Part shown: piece after piece, positions 37,441 through 48,983 of the stretch
How positions within the stretch are numbered: position 1 is the stretch's first letter
Layout of the letters: the number at the start of each line of letters is the position of its first letter
Assembly (NCBI GenBank): GCA_038363925.1
Contig: JAQQWL010000011.1
Location: forward strand, 6,696,001 to 6,760,000
Source of the DNA: Apiospora phragmitis
Taxonomy: Eukaryota; Ascomycota; Sordariomycetes; Amphisphaeriales; Apiosporaceae
Direction of reading: 5' to 3'
Length of the DNA stretch: 64,000 bases
Position numbers and translations under genes: made by a program
Notes under the pieces: model-generated
What the model saw: the letters and a program-made list of their open reading frames with translations, nothing else
What the model was told of the DNA's origin: nothing
The model's database searches: none

Positions 37441-38231
37441 ATGGGCTGTGGAGGGTCCAAGCAAGCGAGGACTAGCCCTGGAGCTGGTCCAAGACCAACG
37501 CCCCGTCCACAGCAACAGCCTGGGGGGCGTCTCAATATCGGAGCACCGCAACAAGTCATGATCCACGTCCCCCGAAACCGGGTTGACCAGCACGGCGAGC
37601 TCCTACAGCAAGTTTCTCGGGAGATTGGCCGCGCAGGACTTGCTGCCGCCCTAGCGTATATCGCACAGTACATCAGCCAACGTCGCTCGCAGATCACGGT
37701 CGTGGCCGTCGGTGGAGCCGTCAACACGCTGTACCTGCGGTCGCACGGGACAACGCACGACATCGACATTTTCGGCTCCGACTTCAACAACGACGCCCGC
37801 ATGCTACTGGACCAGGCGATGCATGCCGCCCAACAAAGATTCCCGGCTCTGGGGACTGACTGGCTCAACACCGAGACCCAGATGTGGATGCCGGGCCCCT
37901 TGCATGGCGAATTGACCCGCGTTGCCAAAAACCAAAACGTCAAGATCTTCGAGAAGCCCGGCTTGACCATCTATGCCGCCCCGTGGCACTATGCGTTCAC
38001 CGCAAAGATCAGCCGCATCCTTACGGGGGAAACCAGGCTAGGTCATATGATATGGACGATGCTTTGACATACATACACGAGTACATTCGTGCGCACGGCA
38101 ACAGGCCGGTTCCCATAGCCACTGTTCTTCAATGGGCCAGGCAATTCCATCATGAAGCCACGGCGAACATCCTGCGCGATCGCGTTAACCGGTTATATAG
38201 ATCTCGATATGGCACATCTGCCTTTGCCTAA
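37441..38231 (+). CDS. Nucleotidyltransferase-like protein with N-terminal acylation signal (one frameshift)
   Basis: Single-exon gene, about 263 residues once corrected. The N-terminus MGCGGSKQ is a textbook N-myristoylation plus S-palmitoylation signal, so the protein probably sits on a membrane. After a Pro-rich linker come helices (LLQQVSREIGRAGLAAALAY) and then VVAVGGAVNTLYLRSHGTTH followed by DIDIFG. A GG with a downstream D-x-D is the signature of the polymerase-beta-type nucleotidyltransferase fold. The frame slips at the five-G run 38025-38029; adding one G links ILTGGNQARSYDMDDALTYI to HEYIRAHGNRPV and the end RYGTSAFA. It resembles an uncharacterised fungal family; enzymatic activity is not proven. 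Confidence 0.75.
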
Positions 38232-38502
38232 CTTGATCGATGAATAGCCACATGATGAGTACCCCTGAAGAGAGGCAAGGCTTTGCGGAATGGGCAGTGT
38301 GAGGTTCGGTGTCAGTGTCGAGGCTGGAATGATGTGTTGTCATTGGGAGCGAAGCTGTAAGGACATAAGATCCCGGCACTGTGTAATATGTACGATCATT
38401 GTATCAATAGATAGGTTGTCGTGCTCGCTGGCCGAGCGTCCCAAATAGATTGAATAGTAAAGGTTGCCCCCTTTTCGATTGTCAAAACTTCTGTATATAG
38501 CA

Positions 38503-39219
38503 TCAAGTGAAGAAGATATGGGGAGTCCAGAGTACGGTGTTTTTTGCTAAGAAGTCGGGGTCAGCCCGTGGATCTTGCCTGGTCTCTAACACTTCTCCGT
38601 CGTCGGTTGGCAGAGCGTAAGGCTGGCTCAACGGCGGCACACTCTTTGCCCATTGCGGCACCTCCTCCCATTGACGTAGATGCTCTGGAACGTTCCGGGC
38701 AGCTTCGGCCTCCTCTGGGATCATCAAGGTAGGCATATTGCGGTTGAGGCCCAACTTTACTCTTTGGTTGAAAGACCTCGCCATGAGGTATGTGCAACCA
38801 GCGAGGAACGCATATCTCTCCGGGTCATCATCTGCTGGATCGGCAATCCCACTGACGGGCCAATCACGCCTTCGCCAAAATGCCTCGAGGCAGTTCCGGT
38901 AGTCAAGCACCCGGTCAAGGACGATGAATTCGTAAAGGCGGTAGAGAGCAAACAAAGGGCTGTCCTTGAGAATACCTTGGGGCGCCGCAGACTTCCGGCT
39001 TGAAATGACAGACAAGTACTGCGCTGGATCTTCGAGGATGATCCTTGGTGGGGCGGCGGGAACACAGGGTAGTCATCGGCACAAGGTACGAACATATCTT
39101 CGGCCCCATACTGCTCCTCCTCACCGGACGCAGGCCCAGAGTTCGGACTCGAGTTTTGTTTCTGTCTTCGTAGTGAAGTGGACCACCACGAACCAAGCCG
39201 AAGGCGCATCGCATCGCAT
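38503..39219 (-). CDS. Conserved-looking hypothetical protein, two exons
   Basis: Exon 1 is 39219-39125 and exon 2 is 39043-38503, for 211 residues; the intron (81 bp) has GTGAGG and CAAG ends. Splicing gives LESELWACVRIILEDPAQYL, a smooth amphipathic helix pattern, then LKDSPLFALYRLYEFIVLD and VLDYRNCLEAFWRRRDWP. The C-terminus is HIFFT. There is no signal peptide, membrane helix or known motif. The start at 39219 is chosen because it is the only ATG of the right frame in exon 1. I do not recognise the family. The spliced model is inferred. Confidence 0.6.
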
Positions 39220-40191
39220 GCATGGTATGACCCTTGTTGCCAGGAAACAGGTTTTCGGTGAGGGACTGGTGATGCTTTCTCAAAGTGAAGCTGTTGTAAG
39301 GTGTGACCGGACAAGGCAGGCTGTTTCGTATCGGAGTACCTTAGGTGCCATGTGGCTGTAGAGGATAGATGAATTCGGAATGGCAGATCTCTCTGCTGAA
39401 CATTGGGAGTCCGACAGGTTAGAAATGAAATGCATGTAGGTCTCACGTGCGCTTGGCAATTGTCTCTTACTGACTGGACAGGCATCAATTGTGAGCCTGC
39501 CATGCTAACCAACCTGTTTGTCCCAAACGCTCCAACCAATGAAGTGTGAAGACGACCGGCCGGTAATTGATGTCGATGGAAGAATTCCACTACGCGCTGT
39601 GGTGGATACCTCTTATTAGGTGGTTGTCGCCTTCATCTCGCAAGCTAGAGCACCCTGGCCTCAACTATAATATAACGCCTCCAGGCACGCGCATCTTGGC
39701 GTATCTTTAAACACGAGCACTTACTTATATGATGATAGATTGGAGGTCGGCTAAAAATCATTATGGGGACATGTTCCATTACTTACACTAAGCTGTTGGA
39801 TAAGAAGTATCCATCTGTGTACCTTGGCAGAAACAAGAGAATTGTACTGTGCCGCGGGACCTGGGTGCCCTTTATTAGATGTTTTATGTGTGTTGTCGGG
39901 ATATCGTGGCTTTTTTTTTACCCGATCCACGTAAGTACCATCTTTAGCTGACGTACATTTCAGGAACAGTAATAGAGAAAGGGTAACAGATATGTACTTA
40001 GCAACCAGTAAGCCCAGTGACCTCACAGGGATGCCTCTGTCCTCTAAATTTAGGGCCCCCTATGTAATGGCTTACAGGGGTACGAATCCTTACCCGCTTG
40101 TGTGCCCTTTGTTGCCGCCAGGCGCCCACGACCACAGACAAAGGCCACGGATCATCAACCACAACGCCTTTGTTGCTCCCGAAGGATCATG

Positions 40192-40211
40192 CCCCCCCCT
40201 CCCCCCCCCCC
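40192..40211. repeat. C8-T-C11 tract
   Basis: Nearly pure C tract of 20 bases; length likely imprecise. Confidence 0.9.
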
Positions 40212-40862
40212 TGGGGCTAAGCCTTCTATGAACGAACAATCGGAACTGATGAGCCCAATCCATCCTCTGAAACAAACCCCCTTGTCAGCTGATCAGCGTT
40301 TGCTTGTCCCGCTAGCTCCCATTGTCATCCGCTGCAGAACTCGAGCAGGTCTGATCATGTACAGAGAAAAACGACAGGCCGAGGGCGCCTTTGTCTCTCT
40401 CTATGATGCCTGTGCCGCTGCCGCTGTAGTACCAGACCTCCTGCCTTCCCTCTGGTGCTCTGGTACTATATTTGGATGCAGACCTCAGAAATCAGCATCG
40501 GGTTTCCAATGTACAACCCTTGTTGGGGGCAGATTATATATGCATCCTCCACATCGTCATTGGCTTAGGACTCGGGCGAACCATGGCTCTTGGGACTGGC
40601 CCCTATGTAGGAGAATGAGTGCCTCCTGGGCTTACTAGGTGATGGCCCAGTATTTCACACCTGACGTAGTGGTCCCCCTTTGTCGTACAGGGTAAATATG
40701 ACCAGGCTGGCCCTGGGCATGTGTTCCGCCAGTGAAGATGAAAGAGAGGCAGGTAAGGTAATAAGAAGACGAAGTATACTGCTACTAATCAACCTAGCCG
40801 CTTCATCACTATCACGCCAGATCTATCTATATAATCCTCGTCTCCAGGCCCCGATTTTAAGA

Positions 40863-40872
40863 CCCCCCCCCC
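40863..40872. repeat. C10 homopolymer tract
   Basis: Run of ten C about 190 bp upstream of the GH128 start, in its presumed promoter. Confidence 0.9.
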
Positions 40873-41057
40873 GTTTTCCATCTCTTGCCATCCATCGTTC
40901 CGCTTCATACTCAGCTCAGTGATCTCCATCCATCCCCTTGCCTCTATAATATTCTATAACAGCTGGTCGGCCAGCCACGATTGTGATATACCACCCTCAC
41001 CTCTCTACGCATCCTCCAACACACAAGCACCAGCACACAGAGACACCCTTCGCCACC

Positions 41058-42037
41058 ATGCACATCCTCCTCAGCATCCTAGGCCTCTCCCTGCTCAGCG
41101 GCCTAGCCCAAGCCGCCCCGGCCGTCCAGCCGCGAGGAAGCGGCGGCCAGAGAGTCGGCATAGCCGTGTCCGACAAAACGCTCGACCTCCTCGAGAACTT
41201 GGTGACCGGGCAGACGAAGGTGAACTGGTACTACACGTGGGAGCTCAAGGAAAGCCCCGTGATCAAGGCCGCCAACCCGGACGCCGAGTTCCTGCCCCAA
41301 GTTGGCCCGAAGGACCTCGACTTCCGCAACCCGGACAAGCCGGTCCTCCTGGCCGACAGTGCCAACACACTTCGCAGCCTCCAGCAGGGCGGCTCGAAGC
41401 GGCTGCTGTGCTTCAACGAGCCCAACATCCCGGTATCCGACGGCGGCATCGGGCTGAGCCCCGACGTCGTGGCCAAGTACTACAAGCACGCCGTCATGCC
41501 GCTGCGGCAGCAGGGGTGGCAGATCAGCCACCCGGTCGTGTCGGCCGGGCCGCCCGGCCTGAGCTGGCTGCGGCAGTTCCGAGACGCCTGTAAACAGGAG
41601 AACGGCGGGGCCGAGTGCCCGGCCGACTTCGTCTCAGTGCACTGGTACGGGCCCGCCGGCGGCCTGGGGCAGTGGGTCGATAGCCTCCACGACTTCTACC
41701 AGCAGAGCGGCGGCGGCAGCCTCAAGTTCTGGTTCACCGAGCTGGGCGACCCCAAGACCGGCCAGGAGGGCAAGGGCACCGAAGGCGACAACCAGAATCT
41801 CCTGGATACGGCCCGCACCTTATTCAAGAACAAGGACTACGTCGAGGCGTACGCTTGGTGAGTAACTTCCCCTTCCAAAACAGCAGCTGTTGCCGAAAGA
41901 TCTTACTGACGTAACGTTCGGAAAGGTTTGGTGCCACCCGGCCCAAGAATGCAAACGGCTACACAGGCCCTGGAGTTTCTCTGTTTACAGACAGTGGTGA
42001 TCTGAGTGATCTCGGTACCATGTTGAAGTCTGGCTAA
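41058..42037 (+). CDS. Secreted GH128-type beta-1,3-glucanase (Asl1-like)
   Basis: Glycoside hydrolase with the catalytic-core pattern of family 128 (Asl1-like), acting on beta-1,3-glucan, probably in the fungal wall. Exons 41058-41857 and 41926-42037 encode 303 residues. The signal peptide MHILLSILGLSLLSGLAQAA precedes a PAVQPRG pro-like segment. Conserved features are VNWYYTWELKE, the acid/base glutamate in LLCFNEPNIP, HWYG, and the nucleophile glutamate in KFWFTELGD. The intron interrupts the last conserved block, AYAW-FGATRP, and the protein ends shortly after. The gene converges on TRS130 with only about 200 bp between the stop codons. Confidence 0.88.
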
Positions 42038-42238
42038 AAAATCCATTTTCTCTCCTTTTCTTCTTTCTTTTCTTAGCGGCGGCGTTTTAGCGGCGGCGTT
42101 ATTTCCACCTCTCTTGGAGAGCATACAATAGGAGAACAAGACAAGCGTGTGCCATGTCCATTAGTGTCTTGTTTGTACAATAATTTCTACCATCAAGATA
42201 TCTTTTTCCTGCTTGCCTGTCCCTTTCGACGTTTCATC

Positions 42239-45200
42239 TTAAGCCACCACTCGCTCCGTCAAGCCCCTCCGAACTGTCTCGAGGATCAGTGGGCCACCGC
42301 CAGGGCCACTGGCATCGAGACTCAGAGTAACTCTCTCTCGGTCATCGATGACCCTGACCGTTTCGCCAAGATTTCGGAGGTCAATTTCGCAGGGCTGCCC
42401 GCCTGGCCCGTCAACCGGTGTGAGAGCACCACTGCCACCCGCTTCGCCTGGCACCAACCGGACCTCCCTGATGTCGAGGGTAGGGTACGGCAGCCACCCT
42501 TCACGCTGCGGGATCAGGAGCAATGGAATGTCCGCTTCAGTAGCATCCGTACTGCTGAGCTCGTCATCATTAGTGGGCGCTGGGATGACGAAATGCCCCC
42601 TTGCGGCGGCCGCCAACGAGCCATGCGTCGCCTGGTGCCAAGACCTCGTAGCTAAACTCCATATCTGACATGTTCGCTATGGGGGTAGCAATGTCCCAGA
42701 TGCGTGTCCATTTCAGGTGCAGTGTAGCCGGGACTAGCTGGTTGGTCACAACAGCGGCAATCTCTGATCTCGGTCCTTGGCGGAGCTCTGCTGCAGCGTC
42801 ATTCGGATGGAGGCTTATGTCTGCGGTATGCACAATTGTAACCGGCGGAATATCCACGGGAATCAAAATCGATCGAGGTTCCGCCGGCGCTTCTTGGGGA
42901 AGAGCCAGTGAAGGATGCGCCGATTGCCACGTCTGGATGCATGAGGCCAGGGTCCCGGAGAGATCCTTCCCTTCGGAGTCTTTCCCCAAGCCCGCGAAGG
43001 ATCTTGCCCAATTGACGTCACTGAGGAAGTCCGTGGGAAAACCCCCAATGAGTGTAACCCGCTCCAACGTTTGAGCGTTTAGTTGATTTCGCACGCGTGG
43101 TATAACAGTGTCGCAAACAAGACGACTGTAGGGCTCTAGAGGGGAGTCCGCTAGCGATTGGGTGATCGACTCCTTTACAAGATTGATGATCTCATCGTGG
43201 ATAATGCTGTACTGGAGCTTCAAGTACAGCGTCTTTGACGTCGTTTTGGTTATCTTTACGCCCGTCTTCCGAATAACTTTGTATAATAGACTGGCGGGCT
43301 GTTTTGGGAAGACGACTACTGCCTGGTCCATCGGCAACCCGAAGTGCGACTCGAAAATATCTGAGTTAACAAGCTCACTCTTGAACAACCTCAAAGGGCT
43401 ATGGCTGGCGGTAGACACGGTGAATCGAGAGAATAATGTGTTGTGCTTGAAAACGTCTTGAACATTAACACCCAGAGCCAACGAGACAGGAACACTAGGT
43501 GTTACTGAGAACAGGTAGGTCCCGTGCTCAGTGGTGTAAGTGACCTCGATCCTGACGGATACATTCAGAACCTCCTGTTCCACAGTAAACGGAAACTGAA
43601 TCTTGAATGCAGCATGCTTGGGTAACTGGTCAAACTTGAATAAGCCACCCTCAGGTTTCTGGGCGAATTTGTACTCGGTGTCCGCGCTTTGTATGCATTT
43701 TCCTTCAGCAGTCAGAAGGCGCAGACCACTCGTTGCAGCTTTGACGCGAACTTCGGCTTTGATCAGTTCGTTCCAGCCCGAATCAAACTCGACATCGACA
43801 CTGTTATTGCGATCCAGTTGCACGGTGCTGGCTGCAGCAAGGCGTGCATCGAGTGTGTTGGCGCGATGGTAGATTGTAATCCTGGGCGATCTCAAGAAAT
43901 CACCGCTTGCGAGGGGCTGGCTGATATCTCGCTCATAGTGAAGGAATAAATTGCTGGCTATGAAGTCGATCTTATCGACATCGTATGTGCCGGGAATGAC
44001 GACCTGGTACCTGATTAGTGATACTGTCTTTGCTCAATTGAGTATGTAAACTTACTTTGCTGTCAAGCTTGAGCCGGTTCCGCCCTGGCTTGATGACGAC
44101 AGGATCAATTAGCTCGAGCCAGATCTCTCTCTGTGTACCGCCCACATGGCCAATCATTCGCATCTTAGCCTTCTCAATTGGCAGCTCATCTACCAGCAGA
44201 CTAGTAGCTTTGACGAGAATAGAGAAGCTGTCTCGACCGTCGTGATATTCAGGCGTCGCATCAACCTCTATGCCATAGAAGAGATTCGCAAGCGGCACAC
44301 GGGCTTCATTGGCTATTGTTTTCGTCTCAGGTAGGAGGTCACCCAGAAATCCCTTGATGGCATCACTGTCGGGGTACTCCGGTTTTTCGTCTTCTTTCTT
44401 CCCAATCCGAAATGAGGACCGTTGATGCTGCCTCTCTCTCTCAGCTGAAGCTGCTTTGGACAGCAGCTTCAATACGACTTTGATATACTCGTCTTTCCTC
44501 TGTAACTGCTTGAGGCAATCCGAGTACATGACGAGCATTGACAACTCGAGAAGACTCCAGCCGCTCTCTCCGAAAAAGGGAGTGGTCCTGTAGAAGAACG
44601 ACGCCGCCGCTGCATAATCGCGCATGTGGTACTTCAGTACAGCCAGATCGGCCATACTGGCCTGAACCGAGTGTGTATGGTTGGAAACGGTGTAATGCCG
44701 CAATGCCTTGTCCGTTAGAGACTCGTAAAGCCGGTAGAAATCCTCACTGTTATCTAACGCCGCCCGCAAAAGCTTGCTCTCGATACCAGCAAGAGATACC
44801 ACTGTTTCCGTCGATGTTTGCTGACCTTCCGGTACTGATGGAGAATCATCATCGAGATTAATTTCGACCATGTCTACAAGTGAAGACTGTCCGACGACAG
44901 GCACAGACGCCCAACCATCGCTCCATCCTCGCTTTTTCCCACACTCCTCCAATATGTTTCGAGATAGGGTGTGGAGCTCGGCTCTCCTAGCAGCCAGCTC
45001 TTCCAGTCCGACTTTCAAGAACGCGTTGTGCTTCGCTACTTCGTGCTCCGATTGAGCCCTGCCTGCCCCTGGCCCAGGGAAGTAAATCGGGCTCGGGGGC
45101 GGACGTCCTGACCCAGCACCACTGGTGCTTACCCTCAAAGACGATTCCCGGGCCGGGTGCATCATCGTCTTTGGTTCCGGTATAGTTGCTTTTTGCTCAG

Positions 45201-47034
45201 GGCCGTCAGGGGTAGCCAAGGTCGAGGGAGGAATTGGGAGTGCCTTCGTGGATGTCTGTGCAAGAACCTGCTGTGCGATAGAGAAAGCATATGAGGCGAC
45301 CAGGTTATCTATGACCTCGGCTGTTGCGGTATCTATGGATGGCGCTTCCTGGGAATCATCTTCAGGTTTGGCCTCTTTTGCCAAAGCTGCTTGCACGTCG
45401 CTTCGCATAACCTGCGATACAGAAGGGATGAACTCTAGCGTCCGCCTGCAGATCTCTGCCAGCATGGACAGATTTTCGCTTTCATTCTCTGTGTGTTTCG
45501 GCGGCAGTGCTCGCGGTGCCACACCTTGGATTACTGAATCTTGTTGCTCCTTGAGTTTAGCTAGAAGCTCCTCTCTAGTAGACCACGCATTACCGAGACG
45601 CAGCAGAAGCGCAATTTGTCGCGCAAAGATGTAGCATCTAAAATCAAACACCGATACGTTGTTTTCAAGAATGAGATCGCGATACGGCTTCTTGGATGCG
45701 TTGATCGGGATCTCATCGAAGGTGTCGTCAGCTTGGCTGGCTTTGGCCCCTGTGGCTTGCATATCCACAACCTCGTCGTCGTCTTCTTGAGATTCAGAGA
45801 TGAGCTTTTGAGCTTTAAGAGCACTTTGTTTGAGCTCGTCTGTGAAGCTCAGTAATGCGCTAGCTGTCGTGCCCAGACTGCCCCCGTTCTTTGGTCTTTG
45901 ATAATCATGTCAAGCCCAACACTCAACTCATCATATCCGACTAGAGCATCTTCGACCAAGCCTACACTCTCGAATCCTCGAGCCAACCCTTCTTTGAGGA
46001 TGAAGAAAGTGCAAAAGTTCCAGCCTGGCAAGCTTCGCTGATTATCTTTTTCTTTGATATCATCTTCGTATTGAGTGACGCGCATATCAAAGCTCGACAG
46101 AATCAGGCTTCGCATCTTCACCATAAGATCTTCCCAGGCGGCCTCATTGTCTTCGGCAGTCTCCTTGTATCCGCTGGGCACGGCAGGCACGACACGCGGC
46201 AAGCTGTCATAGGGAACATCGTTGATTCCAATACGGATTTGGGCAATGTGGTCGACATCACTCTTGCTGCCCGAGTTGAAGTCGCTTCGTAGTTTCTCCA
46301 AGAGAGTGCTAGACCCTGGCCTCCATTTCGAAACTGCAGATGTTTTCTCGGCAACCCCCGAATCGCCTTTCCCCGTCACAGGGGGTTGAGTGGCGGCAAC
46401 TGTGTTCGGTATTACGACATGGAGGACAATCCATTCGAAGGCGTCATGGTTCTCAGCCGTGTTTTTCTTCTTGGTGCTCGTTCCAGGTGTATGGGTCTTG
46501 ATCCATTCCCGAACTTCTTGGCGCACTTTGTACTTGTAGGCGTCGTTGTCATCGCAGCGTACGAATAGGACCTTGAGATAAGGGGTTCGTCGCAGTCCAG
46601 GGATCTGATGTCGGCGGGCAGGTTTATTGGTCCGGTGGCCGGCAGTCTTTTCTAGCGTAGTGTCTATTGACTGGGTAGCCCCTCCGTTGCCAATCTGCGT
46701 TTGGAAGCCATCATCGCGAGCAACGGCGCTCTCCGATCGCTCGCGGGACGGGAAAAAGGGGTCGGGGGAGAAGAGAGGACGCGGGTCGACAGAGCCTTCA
46801 GGCGCAAGCTCGACGTGCAAGGTATCGATCGATCGAAGCGGTCCAGCATGAGATTGCCAGTGCAGGTTGCGTAGTGGGAGTCGGGGGATCAAGCCGGGTG
46901 CCAGCAGCTTGTAGACGCCATGGGGGTCAAAGTACTCGACTGTCGCGTGCTTTAGTATAGATGCGCCAGGTTGTTCATGGGTGTGATGCTGAGGACATAC
47001 CGGTTACTTTGGATGTAGAATAGGGCTGTTCCAT
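42239..47034 (-). CDS. TRS130: TRAPP II complex subunit Trs130/TRAPPC10 (two frameshifts)
   Basis: Large subunit specific to TRAPP II, the Golgi tether that activates the Rab Ypt31/32. Three exons: 47034-47001, 46939-44056 and 44003-42239. The start is fixed by MEQPYSTSK-VTVEYFDP-HG across the first intron (61 bp), the typical N-terminus, followed by LIPRLPLRNLHWQSHAGPLR. Mid-protein conserved parts are NVSVFDFRCYIFARQIALLL and KHNAFLKVGLEELAARRAEL; the C-terminal beta-rich part has QVLAPGDAWLVGGR-like sequence (EVLAPGDAWLVGG). The second intron (44055-44004) uses the acceptor giving DSK-VVIPGTYDVDKIDF. Two single-base errors break it: the C5 run 45881-45885 (one base short) and the C5 run 42596-42600 (one base long). 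With both corrected the total is exactly 1561 codons. TRS130 is essential in yeast, so these are almost surely consensus errors. Confidence 0.88.
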
Positions 47035-47598
47035 GGTGAACAGCTTTACTTATGGATCATGACTTCATTATTGGACTGGAGGATACGCAATTGTCTACGG
47101 GTTGTAGATAGCTTCGTAGCGTCAATTGGGAAATCGGTGGTGTTGCTACGTTGCTTGCTTGCTGAGTGGTCGGGCCTTTGATCTTGACTGATCCCTGTGC
47201 TGTTCTGTTGACTAGGCTGGTACCTACTTCAGGTACCGATGCATGCACGGTCAGAGCTACCTGTTTTATATTTCAAATAGAGGAAGGCGGTGGAACGCCA
47301 CGCCCGTTACCGATTGGCTAAAGCGAGTCATCTTCGGGCATGTCGCCATTGCGTTTTCATGGCGGGGTCCCGGCAGAATCAGAAGAAGCTGAAGATCCCC
47401 TGCCAAAGGTGGGATACTTGTAACGGCTAACGGGTAGGTATATTTTTAGAGAGATATTTATTCAGGCATAAAAAAAAGCTGCTATTATATTTAATCAACT
47501 TTTCTGCCCATTGCTTCGGATCGTTTGAGTGAAATCTTGGTTCTTACTCTTCGTTGGGTGTACGTCAATTTGTAAAAGGAAAAGAGTGAAGAGCGAAA
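47035..47598. promoter_or_regulatory. Bidirectional promoter, TRS130 and MRI1
   Basis: The 564 bp between the divergent starts of TRS130 (minus) and MRI1 (plus) must carry both promoters. There is a palindromic-looking GGTACC element near 47219-47238 and a T/A-rich stretch at 47450-47500. No specific factor site is claimed. Confidence 0.5.
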
Positions 47599-48782
47599 AT
47601 GGCTTCTTTACAGCCATCCGTTACTCGCGGGGCTCCCTGCAGGTCCTGGATCAGCTCCGTCTCCCGCATGAGCACCACTATGACCCGGTAACTACAGCCG
47701 AGGAGGGATTTGATTGCATTCGCTCGATGCGCGTGCGTGGCGCGCCCGCCATCGCCATTGTCGCCGCCTTGGCGCACGCCGTCGAGCTACAGAACGGCGC
47801 CGGGCCGTCGTCGTCGGCGGCGGACACCATATCCTACATCGACTCGAGATTAGACTACCTGTACGAGTCCCGGCCCACGGCTGTGGATTTGGGCAACGCC
47901 ATCACGAATCTGAAGAAGGTCGTGAGGGGCGTGGACGTCTCCAGCCTGGATCAGGATGCAGCGCGGTCCGCCATCGTGAACGCCTACATCGAGGCCGCCG
48001 AGGAGATCCTCCGGAAGGACACCGAGACCAATCTGAAGATCGGCTCGCACGGCGCCGAGTGGCTCCTCGAGAATGCGCCGATCAAGTCGGCCGAGGGCAA
48101 AGTGGCGGTCCTGACACACTGCAACACGGGTTCCCTGGCCACTTCGGGGCACGGCACCGCTCTTGGCATCGTCCGGTCGCTCAACTCGCAGGGCTCTCTG
48201 TCCCATGCCTTCTGCACCGAGACCCGGCCCTACAACCAAGGCAGCCGTCTTACTGCCTTCGAGCTGTCCTTCGAGAAGATCCCCTCTACCCTGATCACAG
48301 ACTCTATGGCCGGTGCGCTCTTCGCCACCAGAAAGCAAAGCGACTCCATCGCGGCTGTCATTGTCGGCGCCGACCGCGTGGTCCGTAACGGCGACACGGC
48401 CAACAAGATTGGCACCTACGCCTTGGCCGTGTTGGCCCAGCACCATGGAATCAAGTTCATCGTCGCTGCCCCTACGACTTCGATCGACTTGCACACCGAT
48501 AGCGGTGTAGGCATCAAGATCGAAGAGCGCAAGCCAGAGGAGCTGACTCAAATCAGCGGCGCCGTGGTGGGTGTTGACGGCAAGGTGAATGCCAGCAAGT
48601 CGGTCAGAGTGGCAACAGCTGATCAGACCATTGGTGTCTGGAACCCGGCGTTTGACGTGACTCCTGCCGAGCTGATCGATGCCGTAGTCACTGAGCGTGG
48701 TGTCGTCACAAAGGGTGCCGATGGTCGATTTGACTTCAAGGAGATTATGCCGGAGAGATGGGCCGAGGTCGTTGGAAACTAA
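47599..48782 (+). CDS. MRI1: Methylthioribose-1-phosphate isomerase (one frameshift at the start)
   Basis: Converts 5-methylthioribose-1-phosphate to methylthioribulose-1-phosphate in the methionine salvage pathway. It is intronless, about 394 residues. Landmarks: AIRYSRGSLQVLDQL, RGAPAIAIVAALAHAVEL, the catalytic-Cys region LTHCNTGSLATSGHGTALG, TETRPYNQGSRLTAFEL, DSMAGALFAT, the catalytic-Asp region IVGADRVVRNGDTANKIGTY, and AAPTTSIDL. The only suitable ATG (47599) is one base out of frame: adding one T to the TTT run 47607-47609 gives MASFTAIRYSRG. The isomerase family is related to eIF2B subunits, but the NTGSLAT and GADRV motifs identify Mri1. It diverges from TRS130. Confidence 0.92.
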
Positions 48783-48983
48783 AGAAGACGGACACTTTGG
48801 GCTACGGGGATACACACAAAAAAGGCCGGCATCTCAGCTGGGCAGGGGTGGGAGCTTCTTGGACTGCATAGCGCGGGTTAATGACAACGAATTAGTGATT
48901 CAAGGGTATATACCAAATATACAAATGTACAAAGCCTCTCAACCTATGTTGAACCAACCATGCCTTGAGTTATGGCCGAGGCT

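Larger units (their letters stand above)
39220..41057. other. Intergenic region with C-rich tracts
   Basis: Divergent spacer of 1.8 kb. It contains C8-T-C11 at 40192-40211 and C10 at 40863-40872. The 178-codon frame at 40102-40638 crosses the first tract and has no recognisable domain, so I do not call it a gene. Confidence 0.5.

Noticed and set aside
38757..39590. 277-codon minus-strand ORF
   Set aside because: It overlaps the spliced 211-residue gene in another frame and has no coherent domain.
40102..40638. 178-codon plus-strand ORF
   Set aside because: It crosses a C8-T-C11 tract, has no domain and its composition looks random.
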